Shown here: piece after piece, positions 52,319-61,513 of the stretch
Layout: each line of letters opens with the position of its first letter
Position numbering within the stretch: the stretch's first letter is position 1
DNA from: Bacteroidota bacterium
GTDB lineage: Bacteria; Bacteroidota; Bacteroidia; Chitinophagales; Chitinophagaceae
Direction of reading: 5' to 3'
Assembly: GCA_018266775.1 (NCBI GenBank)
Contig: JAFDZS010000007.1
Location: 310,001 to 374,000, forward strand
DNA length: 64,000 nt
Made by a program: the position numbers and the translations under genes
Notes under the pieces: model-generated
Database searches by the model: none
What the model saw: only the letters and a program-made list of their open reading frames with translations
Told to the model about the DNA's origin: nothing

Positions 52319-52906
52319 TTATTTTTTTTCTTTATTAATATATTGTGCGGTTGCATCAAGCGCTTCATAAAATGCTTCGCCAAATTTTCTTATCAAGGCT
52401 TCTTTCAGGAAAACATAAACCGGTACTTTTAATTTTTTGCCCAGGCTGCAGGCGGCTTTGCAATTATCTTCCCGCGGTTCGTAATTTACATAAACGTTAT
52501 CGCTCCGTTTACTTTCTTTTGTTATTACGGGAAACAGGTGGCAGCTGATTGGTTTTTTCCACGCAACTTTCCCATCCAGGTAGGCCTGTTCTATTCCGCA
52601 CTTTACAATTCCTTCTTTATCCCTGATACCATATACACAAATCTGGCTGTTGATGGTTGGTGTAACCCAGCCATATTCCCTGTCGTATACATAACGGCCC
52701 TGGCGTTCAATTTCTGTCCTGCTTTCATCATTAAGATAAGGAAGTACGGCATCGAACACTTCGTTTATTTTTTCCAGCTCGCTTTTTTCTAATGGTGCAC
52801 CCGCGTCTCCATCAACACAACAGGCGCCTTTGCATTTGTTCAAATCACAAACAAACTGCGCTTTTATCACTTCATCACTGATCAATTTATTGTCAATTGC
52901 AATCAT
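52319..52906 (-). CDS. DUF3109 family protein (cysteine-rich)
   Basis: This 195-residue protein has the DUF3109 N-terminal block ISDEVIKAQFVCDLNKCKGACC and additional Cys in QICVYGI, VKCGIEQ, ISCHLFP and NCKAACSLG. The Cys pattern points to a metal or Fe-S cluster, although no function is established. A -7 element lies only 5 bp upstream of the ATG. Confidence 0.88.
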   Translation of the reverse strand: MIAIDNKLISDEVIKAQFVCDLNKCKGACCVDGDAGAPLEKSELEKINEVFDAVLPYLNDESRTEIERQGRYVYDREYGWVTPTINSQICVYGIRDKEGIVKCGIEQAYLDGKVAWKKPISCHLFPVITKESKRSDNVYVNYEPREDNCKAACSLGKKLKVPVYVFLKEALIRKFGEAFYEALDATAQYINKEKK

Positions 52907-52910
52907 GGCG

Positions 52911-52918
52911 CAAAGCTA
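52911..52918 (-). promoter_or_regulatory. -7 element of the DUF3109 gene
   Basis: The minus strand reads TAGCTTTG, matching TAnnTTTG, 4 bases before the ATG. Transcription would then begin at or near the start codon, giving a leaderless or very short leader. Confidence 0.45.
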
Positions 52919-52962
52919 CAACAATCGGTTTTTATTACTGGTACAGAAAACCGGTTGCTGTT

Positions 52963-53709
52963 TTATTTTTTGGCGGGTGAAGTTTCAAGTGTTGTTTTTA
53001 TGATACTGCCGGAAGGTAGTTTTTCTTTACCGGGTGCAGAGCTGACCCATTGAAAGGTATTAATAAGGTGTTCAATATCCTTTTGCAAAAAATCCTGCAC
53101 AGGCCTGATGGAATCTGAATTGGGCGTTACATTAAAGTATAATGCACCGCGAATGAAATTTTTAGTGGTATCGCTTAAAAAAAACTGGCGGGTGGTTGCC
53201 GCATTGCCACCCACAGTAAAATAAATACCGGTTACCCCGTTGGTAGTATGCATCACACTGTCTTTTATTGATGTGGTGATCACCTGATTTTTGTTGGTAA
53301 GGTTATATGCATCGTTCACCATATTATCGAATGTATTTACTGCGCTGGAATCTTTATAAGTGCCATTGGCCTGTTTTATTTTATACATGGCCTTGCCGCC
53401 AATGATCTTATAGCTGAGAAAGATTCGTCCGCCAAACTGCGGAAAATCAATATTGATCCACCAGGGGTTTTCCGGGTTACTGTCAAAGTAAGTACTGTCT
53501 TTAATGATGTTGGCATAAACCGGATATTCAAATGTATAAGGAAACCCCTGCTGCTGGAATCGTACATATTTCCGTTCCGGGTAAGCCACTTTAAAATATC
53601 CTCTTTTTTTAGACGTGTATGTTGAATTACAGGCCATCACCCAAATCAGTGCAGGGAGCATCATGGCCGCCATCATTCTTTTCTTACAATAAAAGCTTCT
53701 GTTAAACAT
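52963..53709 (-). CDS. gldD: Gliding motility lipoprotein GldD
   Basis: The 248-residue protein has a basic N-terminus and lipobox WVMAC (Cys27), then the GldD block KRGYFKVAYPERKYVRFQ, FPYTFEYPVYANI and PWWINIDFPQFGGRIFLSY. GldD is an essential component for gliding and type IX secretion in Flavobacterium johnsoniae. It follows gldE by 32 bp on the same strand, the usual order. Start may also be an internal ATG at MMAAMM, but MFNRSF is kept. Confidence 0.9.
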   Translation of the reverse strand: MFNRSFYCKKRMMAAMMLPALIWVMACNSTYTSKKRGYFKVAYPERKYVRFQQQGFPYTFEYPVYANIIKDSTYFDSNPENPWWINIDFPQFGGRIFLSYKIIGGKAMYKIKQANGTYKDSSAVNTFDNMVNDAYNLTNKNQVITTSIKDSVMHTTNGVTGIYFTVGGNAATTRQFFLSDTTKNFIRGALYFNVTPNSDSIRPVQDFLQKDIEHLINTFQWVSSAPGKEKLPSGSIIKTTLETSPAKK

Positions 53710-53741
53710 AATTCGTAATGGCTTTTGCAGCCTGCAATGTA

Positions 53742-55100
53742 TTATTCGGTTTCCGGTTGTTTAATGATCACTTTAACTTTATCGATACGGTTTTTATTGA
53801 TCTCTAAAGGAATAAAAGTAAAATCGCCGCTCGCTACTTCCTCATTTACCTGAGGAAATTCGCCTGCAATTTCCAGCACCAGCCCGGCAAGAGAATCACT
53901 ATCTCCCCGCACCTGTTCAAAAGTATCAACAGGCAGCCCCATTGCTTTGCATACATCGTTGATCATTGTTTTACCTTCAAAGATGTAAGTATAGTCGTCC
54001 AGTTTTTTATTTACACTTTCTTCATCATCAAATTCATCTTTAATATCACCAATAATTTCTTCCATAATATCTTCCAGCGTAACAATACCCGATGTGCCGC
54101 CAAATTCATCCACTACCACAGCAAAATGATTTCTCCGGTTACGGAATTCCTGTAACAGGTCTTCAATCAACTTTTGTTCGTGCACAAAATAAGGCTGGCG
54201 CATCAGCGGATGCCAGTCGTACCCCGGTGGTTCGTTCAGGTGTGGTAACAGGTCTTTTGTGTGCAGCATACCCACCACTTCATCAAGATTGTTTTTATAC
54301 ACCGGTAAGCGGGAGTAATGGAGTTCTTCCACTTTTTTTATGGTATCTGAAAAATTGCTGTTGAAATCAATGCCACTAACGTCTAACCTTGTACGCATAA
54401 TTTGTTTAACGGTTGTATCGCCGAATTTCCTGATGCCTTTCAGAATTTGTTTTTCTTCCACTGTTGCTTCATGTTCAGGCAAAAGGTCTATGGCATAATC
54501 AAGGTGAGAACTGTCCATAGCCGAGGTATTATCAGAAGAAAATTTTTTCTCAATTCCATCGCTCCACCTTACCATTCTTTTACTGAACCGGTAAAACACG
54601 CTGTTGAAAACTTCCACCAGCAGGGATGCCGTTGCTGCAAACCAAACTTTATGATGGGTGGCCCACACTTTTGGCAATACTTCGGCAACCAATAACAGTA
54701 ACGATGTTACGGCAACCACTTTAATAAGGAATATGGCCCAGAAAGAAAGCAATGGAACATTATTGGCATTTTTCGGGATCCAGCCATCAATCAAAATATT
54801 CGAAATTAAAATGATGCCGATATTTACAAAACTATTGGTAATAAGCAGTGATGCCAGTAATGTTTTAGGTTGCTCCAGCAGGCTTACAATTCTCCTGTAA
54901 GAAGGTTGCTGTTTTGTTTTGAGTAAATTAATGTCTTTAATCGTAAGTGAGAAAAATGCCACTTCTGAGCCGGCCAGTAAAAAAGAAACAATCAGCAGTA
55001 ATATCATCAAAAAGATAAATACTGCATTTGCTGCAATAGAGGTTGCAAACAGGTCCAGTGGTAAGTAGTGGAAAAGGTGGCTGACCGAATGATAATCCAA
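53742..55100 (-). CDS. gldE: Gliding motility-associated protein GldE (CNNM/CorC-type)
   Basis: This 452-residue protein has an N-terminal DUF21 membrane domain (three to four helices, about 25-190), a CBS pair (about 215-350, with TRLDVSGIDFN and SRLPVYKNNLDEVVGMLHTKDLL), VVDEFGGTSGIVTLEDIMEE, and a CorC-type C-terminal domain. GldE acts with GldD in gliding; by family it may bind Mg or other ions. The first codon is TTG at 55100; the next Met is inside the first helix. It heads the gldE-gldD unit. Confidence 0.88.
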   Translation of the reverse strand: MDYHSVSHLFHYLPLDLFATSIAANAVFIFLMILLLIVSFLLAGSEVAFFSLTIKDINLLKTKQQPSYRRIVSLLEQPKTLLASLLITNSFVNIGIILISNILIDGWIPKNANNVPLLSFWAIFLIKVVAVTSLLLLVAEVLPKVWATHHKVWFAATASLLVEVFNSVFYRFSKRMVRWSDGIEKKFSSDNTSAMDSSHLDYAIDLLPEHEATVEEKQILKGIRKFGDTTVKQIMRTRLDVSGIDFNSNFSDTIKKVEELHYSRLPVYKNNLDEVVGMLHTKDLLPHLNEPPGYDWHPLMRQPYFVHEQKLIEDLLQEFRNRRNHFAVVVDEFGGTSGIVTLEDIMEEIIGDIKDEFDDEESVNKKLDDYTYIFEGKTMINDVCKAMGLPVDTFEQVRGDSDSLAGLVLEIAGEFPQVNEEVASGDFTFIPLEINKNRIDKVKVIIKQPETE

Positions 55101-55125
55101 AGTAGAATATTTAAATAAAGAATTG

Positions 55126-55133
55126 CAAAGGTA
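55126..55133 (-). promoter_or_regulatory. -7 element of gldE
   Basis: The minus strand reads TACCTTTG, matching TAnnTTTG, about 25 bp before the TTG start. Confidence 0.55.
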
Positions 55134-55176
55134 ACCGTAATCGCATAATTATTAATTACGGCAGCAACAACTGCAC

Positions 55177-55605
55177 TTAAAAAGGTAAACGTTCCGTACC
55201 ATCATCAATAGGCGGTATATCGTGGCCACCCATTCCTTCAGTACCTTCAATGCCCGGTGAGCTTGTACCATCACTTCTTTTTTCCAGCATAATAAGGTTA
55301 TCGCCTACAATTTCTGTTGCAAATTTTTTGTTTCCATCTTTGTCTTCCCAACTGCGGGTTTTAAGCCTTCCTTCAATATACACCAGGCTCCCTTTATGGA
55401 GGTATTTCTGGGCCAGGTCTGCAAGCCCTCTCCATAACACCACGGTGTGCCATTCAGTTTGTGATATTAATTTACCGCTTCTGTCTTTAAAAGTTTCTGT
55501 TGTTGCCAGCGAAAATTTAGCTACCCCGATGTTTCCTTCAAGGAACTGAATGTCCGGATCCTTACCCAAATTACCTATTAGCATTACCCTGTTTACACCT
55601 CTCAT
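55177..55605 (-). CDS. ssb: Single-stranded DNA-binding protein
   Basis: The 142-residue protein has the SSB OB-fold (GVNRVMLIGNLGKDPDIQFL, FSLATTETFK, TEWHTVVLWRGLADLAQKYL, YIEGRLKTRSWED) and the Gly-rich linker. The C-terminus ends in DDGTERLPF: acidic with a terminal Phe, the protein-interaction tip. It protects ssDNA in replication and repair. It is between gldE and mutY, a common Bacteroidota neighbourhood. Confidence 0.95.
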   Translation of the reverse strand: MRGVNRVMLIGNLGKDPDIQFLEGNIGVAKFSLATTETFKDRSGKLISQTEWHTVVLWRGLADLAQKYLHKGSLVYIEGRLKTRSWEDKDGNKKFATEIVGDNLIMLEKRSDGTSSPGIEGTEGMGGHDIPPIDDGTERLPF

Positions 55606-55642
55606 AATTGTACATTTTAAGTATTTGCGTTGCTGGTTGGTA

Positions 55643-56722
55643 CTATAACAAATTTAAAGATACATTTTTATCTTTCAAATAGCTTGTTATGAATTTGGGG
55701 AAAGGTAGTGCGGCCAGTGATTTACGGTCAACCTCTTCGTAGCCATCAATTAACATTTTCTTTGCAGGCGTAATACTGATGAACTGCCCATACAATTGCT
55801 GATGCGTAAGTTTTTGATTGTATAATGGGGATATGGTATTGATACTAAACCCCGTGTTGCCAAACATTTTTTTAAAAGCAGGCAGTTGCTGCAGTTCATC
55901 AATTGTTACTGCGCCTGTATGTTCAAGCAGCACAAATTCATACAGGTTCTCCCAAATATCCTTTTGTGTTCTTTTCCTGATTAATGTTTTTCCTGCTCTT
56001 TCAACAATGAGGTAATATAACCATCTCACTTTAGGCACAATCTTTTTTTCTTTAACCGGCAACACATCCACTTTATCGTTTGCAAACCCACAGCAGTTTT
56101 TTTGCAGGGGGCAATTTGCACATAAAGGCTGCCTGGGCTTACATACCACTGCACCAAAATCCATTAACGCCTGGTTGTAGATTCCGGGGTTCTTTTTATC
56201 CAGCAATGCATTGGCCATTTCAGTAAATAATTTTTTGCCTTCATTACTATCTGTTGGCGTATCGTTGTCAAAATACCTTGCCAATACCCTGAACACATTG
56301 CCATCCACAACAGCATAAGGCAGATTATATGCAAATGACGCAATTGCTGCTGCAGTATAAGGCCCTATTCCTTTTAATTGTAAAATGGAATCATAATTAA
56401 TAGGGAATACACCCTTTAATTCTTTAGATATATACTTTGCTGTTGTAATAAGATTTTTACAACGGGTGTAATATCCTAATCCTTCCCAAAGTTTAAACAC
56501 TTTATCTTCCGGTGCGGCAGCCAGTTGATGCACTGTTGGAAATGCCTCAATAAAATTATTGTAATAACTCCACCCCTGTTCCACCCGGGTTTGCTGCAGA
56601 ATGATTTCACTAAGCCAGATTTTATAGGGGTCTTTTTCGCCTTTCCAGGGCATATCCCGTTTGTTGGTCTGTTTATTCCATTGCATCAGCAGCCTGGTAA
56701 ATGTTTTTTGAAGTTCTTCCAT
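55643..56722 (-). CDS. mutY: A/G-specific adenine glycosylase
   Basis: The 359-residue enzyme removes adenine opposite 8-oxoguanine. The helix-hairpin-helix (LKGIGPYTAAAIASFAYNLP) and the catalytic Asp in VVDGNVFRV are present, with Glu in EIILQQTRVEQGW. The Fe-S cluster motif is C-x6-C-x2-C-x5-C (CKPRQPLCANCPLQKNC). The C-terminal NUDIX-like domain, about 225-350, recognises the oxidised guanine. Length is normal. Confidence 0.95.
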   Translation of the reverse strand: MEELQKTFTRLLMQWNKQTNKRDMPWKGEKDPYKIWLSEIILQQTRVEQGWSYYNNFIEAFPTVHQLAAAPEDKVFKLWEGLGYYTRCKNLITTAKYISKELKGVFPINYDSILQLKGIGPYTAAAIASFAYNLPYAVVDGNVFRVLARYFDNDTPTDSNEGKKLFTEMANALLDKKNPGIYNQALMDFGAVVCKPRQPLCANCPLQKNCCGFANDKVDVLPVKEKKIVPKVRWLYYLIVERAGKTLIRKRTQKDIWENLYEFVLLEHTGAVTIDELQQLPAFKKMFGNTGFSINTISPLYNQKLTHQQLYGQFISITPAKKMLIDGYEEVDRKSLAALPFPKFITSYLKDKNVSLNLL

Positions 56723-56927
56723 CTTAAAAAATCGTTTTTATAAAAGTTTTGTGCCAACTAAATTATACATATCAAATAAAGCCCATACTATTCATTATCA
56801 ATATGTTATCTTAAATTTTCGGATGGGCTTAGCCGAATTTATGGCAACAAAGTAGTTGATAATCATGAACTTATTTGGATTTTTGAACCTTCTTTTGTAT
56901 TTTACTGTTAGAAATTCAAAAAATTAT

Positions 56928-57251
56928 ATGAGAAAAGCAGATCTTATCAATCAAATTTCCGAAAAAACAGGCATACCCAAAGTGGATGTCCTGGTTACGC
57001 TTGAAACTATGTTTAAGGAAGTGAAAAGATCCTTGTCCGTTGGTGAAAATATTTATATCAGGGGATTTGGAAGCTTTATCACCAAAAAAAGAGCCGCTAA
57101 AATTGGCAGAAACATTAAGAAAAATATTGCTGTAGAAATTCCTGAACATTTTATTCCCGCCTTTAAGCCTGCAAAAGAATTTATGCAGGAAATAAAAGCT
57201 TCAAAAGACATTAAAGAGAGCACGGAAAACATCGACGAGAACGAAGACTAA
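56928..57251 (+). CDS. HU/IHF family DNA-binding protein
   Basis: From the ATG at 56928 the protein is 107 residues with the HU fold: MRKADLINQISEKTGIPKVD, the beta arm with FIPAFKPAKEF and the IKGFGSF-like block IYIRGFGSF. It bends DNA and shapes the nucleoid. The C-terminal acidic and Lys-rich tail (about 90-107) is longer than classical HU. An upstream start at 56856 would add 24 hydrophobic residues and is rejected. Confidence 0.92.
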   Translation: MRKADLINQISEKTGIPKVDVLVTLETMFKEVKRSLSVGENIYIRGFGSFITKKRAAKIGRNIKKNIAVEIPEHFIPAFKPAKEFMQEIKASKDIKESTENIDENED

Positions 57252-57253
57252 TG

Positions 57254-57261
57254 TACCTTTG
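57254..57261 (+). promoter_or_regulatory. -7 element of the TPR gene
   Basis: TACCTTTG matches TAnnTTTG, about 30 bp before the ATG at 57292 and just after the HU stop. Confidence 0.6.
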
Positions 57262-57291
57262 CATTCCCGCTAAAAAGCCGGGCAAATTATT

Positions 57292-58143
57292 ATGCTGAAA
57301 AAACAGGCATTGATTGCTGGTGGAGGACTTTTATTAGTGCTGGTCCTCTTCTTTTTTGGAAAAACAGTACAAAAAAAAGCACCAGCCAGAAGTATGGCTT
57401 CCCAGGCTACCGCTCCGGCATTTGATATTAAACAATTTATTGGGCAGGCAAAACAAAAATTAACACCGGCACAGGCAGTTGTATTAGGCAAACTGGAAAA
57501 CAGTGTGGGCAGGGGCGATGTTTTGCACCAGCAAATTGAAGCTAACACACAGCTGGCCAATTTCTGGAAAGACAGCGCCCAGGCTTTTGAACCCTATATT
57601 TATTATTTATCGCAGGCTGCTAAATTGGATAATTCGGAAAAAAACCTCACCTTTGCAGCCCAATTAATTTTAGACAACCTGCATGGAGAGCAGGATCCGG
57701 CTAAGTTAGATTGGGAATCGGAAGAAGCAATAAGCCTTTTTGAACAGGCTTTAAAGCTGAATCCTGAAAGTGATGATTTGAAAATTGGGTTGGGCAGTTG
57801 TTATATTTATGGAAAGGGCCGCAGCGGTAAACCCGAGGAAACCATGAAAGGTATTCAGCAGGTGCTGGCAGTGGCAAGAAAAGATTCCAATAACATGAAG
57901 GCCCAATTGGTATTAGGTGTTGGAGGATTTGTATCAGGGCAATACGATAAAGCCATTGAGCGTTTAACCAGGGTGGTGAAATTTGACCCTAATAACCTGG
58001 AAGCGATTGAATTTTTGGCCCTTTGTTACGCCAATACCGGCAACAAAACTGAAGCCATAAAATGGTACCAGTTTATGAAAAAACAGGCTAACAACGCTGA
58101 GTATACTAAAGAAATTGATAAACGCATACAGCTTTTACAATAG
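57292..58143 (+). CDS. TPR-repeat membrane-anchored protein (283 aa)
   Basis: A single N-terminal anchor (about 6-24) precedes a Lys-rich linker and four or more TPR-like helix pairs (about 115-283, for example EAISLFEQALKLNPES and AIERLTRVVKFDPNNLEAIE). It is likely a periplasmic or surface scaffold. No family name is available. It is followed after 57 bp by the COX24-like gene on the same strand. Confidence 0.78.
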   Translation: MLKKQALIAGGGLLLVLVLFFFGKTVQKKAPARSMASQATAPAFDIKQFIGQAKQKLTPAQAVVLGKLENSVGRGDVLHQQIEANTQLANFWKDSAQAFEPYIYYLSQAAKLDNSEKNLTFAAQLILDNLHGEQDPAKLDWESEEAISLFEQALKLNPESDDLKIGLGSCYIYGKGRSGKPEETMKGIQQVLAVARKDSNNMKAQLVLGVGGFVSGQYDKAIERLTRVVKFDPNNLEAIEFLALCYANTGNKTEAIKWYQFMKKQANNAEYTKEIDKRIQLLQ

Positions 58144-58200
58144 TTACCGGAGAAAACAACTAATTAAACATATTTTTTAAAACAAAAAAAAGACTAGGTT

Positions 58201-58290
58201 ATGCCTTGTGGTAAAAAGAGAAAACGTCATAAAATTGCAACTCACAAGCGTAAAAAACGTTTAAGAAAGAACCGCCATAAGAAGAAATAA
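58201..58290 (+). CDS. Small basic protein of the AURKAIP1/COX24 type (29 aa)
   Basis: The 29-residue product is almost all Lys, Arg and His (PCGKKRKRHKIATHKRKKRL). It resembles the short C-terminal domain of mitochondrial ribosomal protein mS38/COX24, annotated in Bacteroidota as an AURKAIP1/COX24 domain protein and probably ribosome-bound. It is missed by most gene finders owing to length. It lies before rng. Confidence 0.85.
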   Translation: MPCGKKRKRHKIATHKRKKRLRKNRHKKK

Positions 58291-58416
58291 GCCCTTCTTC
58301 ATTAACAGTGCCCTGAGGCACAGGCATCTGCATGCATTATAGTTATGTTATAGTACTGTAATTGTATGCGGATGTGTCTTGTTTCCATCATGTAATGGCT
58401 CTTCAAAAATTTACGC

Positions 58417-59967
58417 TTGACCAAGGAACTGATTATTAATGCAGCACCACAGGGAGTTGAGATTGCTCTGCTGGAGGATAAAAAGCTGGTTGAACTGCAC
58501 ACGGAAAAGGCTGATGCCACTTTCGGTGTGGGAGACTTATACCTTGGCAAAGTAAAAAAATTGATTCCCGGGCTAAATGCCGCCTTTGTAGACGTTGGCT
58601 TTGAGAAGGACGCTTTTCTTCATTATACCGACCTCAGCCCTTACGTTCGTTCTATTTTAAAATTTACCAATGAAGCCATCAATGATAAAAGCGAGGGCGG
58701 GTTTGATTTTGCAAAATTTAAAGTAGAACCGGAAATTGTTAAGACGGGCAAGATCACTGAAATTCTGAGTGGCCGGCCCAACATCCTCGTTCAGATTTTA
58801 AAAGAACCTATTGCAGCAAAAGGCCCGCGCCTGAGTTGTGAATTGTCTTTGCCGGGGCGCTTTGTTGTAGTAACTCCATTTAACGATATAGTTGCGGTTT
58901 CCCGTAAAATTCACTCTTCAGAAGAAAGAAAGCGGCTTCAAAAAATTATTGAGGCCATAAAACCCAAAAACCTTGGTGTAATTGTACGTACTGCGGCGGA
59001 AGGGAAGCACACAGCAGAGTTACATGAAGATTTATTAAGCCTTATCGCCACCTGGAAAACTATTCAGAATAACCTGAAAGGCGCTACACCACCAGCAAGA
59101 ATTTTAAATGAACTGGGTAAAACCACCAGCATTTTACGAGACCTGCTGAATGAGGATTTCAACAAGATCGTGGTGAACGACAAAAATATTTTCAGCGATA
59201 CCAAAACTTATATCCAGCGAATTGCTCCTGATAAGGCAGATATTGTTTCTTTCTACAACAACGGATCCACCATATTCGACAGTTTTGGTATTACCAAACA
59301 GGTTAAAGCTGCTTTTGGTAAAACAGTTAACCTGCCCAGCGGTGCTTATCTCATTATTGAGCATACTGAAGCGCTTCATGTAATTGATGTAAACAGTGGT
59401 TATAAAAGTGTAAGCAATAACCAGGAACAAAATGCACTGGAAACAAACCTTGAAGCTGCGGCTGAAATTGCCCGTCAACTACGGTTACGTGACCTTGGAG
59501 GTATTATTGTAGTGGACTTCATTGACATGAAGCTGATGGAAAACAAGAAGAAGTTAGCGGATGCAATGGAACAACTGATGCGTACCGACCGTGCCAAACA
59601 CGCCGTGCTGCCCATCAGTAAATTTGGTTTGATGCAAATTACCCGCCAGCGCATGAAGCCGGAGATGAACATCAACACCTCGGAAATATGCCCCAGTTGC
59701 AATGGTACCGGTAAAATTTCATCCACGCTTATTCTTGAAGATGAAATTGAAAAGAACCTCAATTATCTCATTATGCAAAAGCATAAAGGGTTAACGGTGG
59801 AGGTACATCCCATTTTGTATGCTTACCTCACCAAGGGATGGTTCTCCTCTAAACTGCGCAAGTGGAAACGCAAATTCAAACAAAAAATTAACCTGAAAGA
59901 AAATACAAATTATCATCTTACAGAATTTCATTTCTTTGATGACAGTGACGAAGAGATAAAGTTGTAA
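58417..59967 (+). CDS. rng: Ribonuclease G (RNase E/G family)
   Basis: The 516-residue enzyme has an S1 domain split by the RNase H-like part (about 30-115), DNase I-like catalytic region with two Asp: VIDVNSGY and VVDFIDMK, and the Zn-link CPSCNGTGKI. It processes 5' ends of rRNA and degrades mRNA. It starts at TTG (TKELIINAAPQGVEIALLED), matching the usual MxKELIIN start; no ATG fits. It has no long C-terminal scaffold region, so it is RNase G-like. Confidence 0.92.
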   Translation: MTKELIINAAPQGVEIALLEDKKLVELHTEKADATFGVGDLYLGKVKKLIPGLNAAFVDVGFEKDAFLHYTDLSPYVRSILKFTNEAINDKSEGGFDFAKFKVEPEIVKTGKITEILSGRPNILVQILKEPIAAKGPRLSCELSLPGRFVVVTPFNDIVAVSRKIHSSEERKRLQKIIEAIKPKNLGVIVRTAAEGKHTAELHEDLLSLIATWKTIQNNLKGATPPARILNELGKTTSILRDLLNEDFNKIVVNDKNIFSDTKTYIQRIAPDKADIVSFYNNGSTIFDSFGITKQVKAAFGKTVNLPSGAYLIIEHTEALHVIDVNSGYKSVSNNQEQNALETNLEAAAEIARQLRLRDLGGIIVVDFIDMKLMENKKKLADAMEQLMRTDRAKHAVLPISKFGLMQITRQRMKPEMNINTSEICPSCNGTGKISSTLILEDEIEKNLNYLIMQKHKGLTVEVHPILYAYLTKGWFSSKLRKWKRKFKQKINLKENTNYHLTEFHFFDDSDEEIKL

Positions 59968-59996
59968 ATTTAGCGTACCGAGCTTAAACCTGCTTT

Positions 59997-60749
59997 ATGC
60001 AACAATTGAAAACTATCTGCGCAATCCTGTTTATTTCTTCACTATTTTCCTGTAAAAAACAATCTGACAGTTGTCCCGATCCCCAGAATATTGAACTATT
60101 CACGTATAAGCCTGTAGCATATGAAGGTACTGACTTAAAAATTCGTGCTGCCAATACCTATGCCTTTGCAACATATAATTGGACTGGCCCCGGAGGCTGG
60201 ACCAGTCATGATATTATTCCTGTAAGAACGAATGTTCAACAGCAGGATGGTGGTTTGTATTCGTTAGAAATACTTAATGGGGGCTGTACTCAATATACAG
60301 GCAGTCTTAATATTCCGGTAGTTCCCATCCCAACCCCGGCGTGTAACACTACTAATAATACAATCAATAGTAATTTGCCTGGCGTGGCAAATTTTACTTT
60401 TGCCCCCAACGAGTATGTGAGTATGTATGCGTATGGGTATAGCTATTACTTTACTATTGTAACTGCATCTAATGACAGGATTGATATTTTCTTTCCGAGC
60501 AGCAATCCACCAACTCCAGGTCTTTATAACGCAAACACCGGCATTACTGTACCATATCCTGATAACCTTGCAACTATTAATATTTACCAGGGTGGTACCA
60601 GGTATGTGAATTATGGCTCGAATAATGATGTACTGGTGAGAATTATTAATGGAAAATATGAAATCAGTTTTTGTAATCTCACAATGACAAACTCATATTT
60701 TAATCCCACAGTTCAATTTCAAATCACCGGAAAAATAACAACAACCTAA
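59997..60749 (+). CDS. Putative lipoprotein with Ig/PKD-like domain (250 aa)
   Basis: An N-terminal signal and lipobox LFSC (Cys19) are followed by a PKD-like domain (about 35-105; NWTGPGGWTSHD, GGLYSLEILNGGC). A Thr/Pro linker (VVPIPTPACNTTNNTI) leads to a second beta-rich domain of about 125 residues with VSMYAYGYSYYFTIV. It is likely surface-anchored. It is a single gene. Confidence 0.6.
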   Translation: MQQLKTICAILFISSLFSCKKQSDSCPDPQNIELFTYKPVAYEGTDLKIRAANTYAFATYNWTGPGGWTSHDIIPVRTNVQQQDGGLYSLEILNGGCTQYTGSLNIPVVPIPTPACNTTNNTINSNLPGVANFTFAPNEYVSMYAYGYSYYFTIVTASNDRIDIFFPSSNPPTPGLYNANTGITVPYPDNLATINIYQGGTRYVNYGSNNDVLVRIINGKYEISFCNLTMTNSYFNPTVQFQITGKITTT

Positions 60750-60812
60750 TACTGCTATTATATATTATACAGTAATAAACTGTATTAGCGTTCAAACCAG
60801 GTTGTCCATTTT

Positions 60813-61301
60813 TTATTGAGTCTTCTTTGCTTTCCTCCTTGCCTTTTGCCGGGCTACACGGCCACTTTTTTTATCTTTCGATCTTCCAATAACATAACCA
60901 GTTCCTGCACCAATAATTCCACCAATAACTGCGCCTTTGCCTTTATCCTTGCTAACCACTGCACCTAATACGGCGCCGGTTCCCCCACCTATTGCTGCTC
61001 CTTTTGCAGCATCGCTCCAGCCTTTATCTGAAGGTTGGGTTGCTGGTGCAGTCCCGTTATTTGATGGTGCGGCATTATCAGATGTATTGGCTGAATTACC
61101 TTCCCTTCCGGCTGAATTTGACGCTGCATGATTTGAAGTTGCAAGGTGTTTACCATCTTTCCCGATATCTGTGGAGGTGTTGTTTTTGTATAAAGCGGAA
61201 GTGTCGGTTAATACGAGGTTTTTATCCGCATCCAGTTTAGATTTACTGTTGCAGGCTATAAAAATTGCTGCCGTAGAAAAAATGAACACAATCTTTTTCA
61301 T
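60813..61301 (-). CDS. Glycine-zipper lipoprotein (162 aa)
   Basis: An N-terminal lipoprotein signal (AAIFIACNSK, Cys17) and a long Ser/Ala/Asn-rich linker (about 45-95) are followed by a glycine zipper (AAKGAAIGGGTGAVLGAVVS, then KGAVIGGIIGAGTGYVIG) and a very basic tail (RVARQKARRKAKKTQ). The YMGG-type zipper is typical of outer-membrane-associated lipoproteins. Function is not established. Confidence 0.75.
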   Translation of the reverse strand: MKKIVFIFSTAAIFIACNSKSKLDADKNLVLTDTSALYKNNTSTDIGKDGKHLATSNHAASNSAGREGNSANTSDNAAPSNNGTAPATQPSDKGWSDAAKGAAIGGGTGAVLGAVVSKDKGKGAVIGGIIGAGTGYVIGRSKDKKSGRVARQKARRKAKKTQ

Positions 61302-61458
61302 AAAACATTATTTTGGTGAGTATACAATCAATGTTCCCCGCAAAAAAATTGCAGAAAAGAACGGTACATATTGGTATTTGTAAAAACCGTGCCAAAGCTG
61401 TTTTGAATCAGTATGTTTTTTTATACCAGGTTTTATACGCTGCATGTGCGGATAAACA

Positions 61459-61482
61459 AACAGGCCCGCATTGGAGCCTGTT
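61459..61482 (-). terminator. Terminator of the 61514-62875 lipoprotein gene
   Basis: Stem AACAGGC/GCCTGTT (61459-61465 with 61476-61482). On the minus strand it is followed by TGTTTATC. Confidence 0.65.
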
Positions 61483-61513
61483 ATCATTTTGATGAAAAAG
61501 GTTTGTTTGTATT

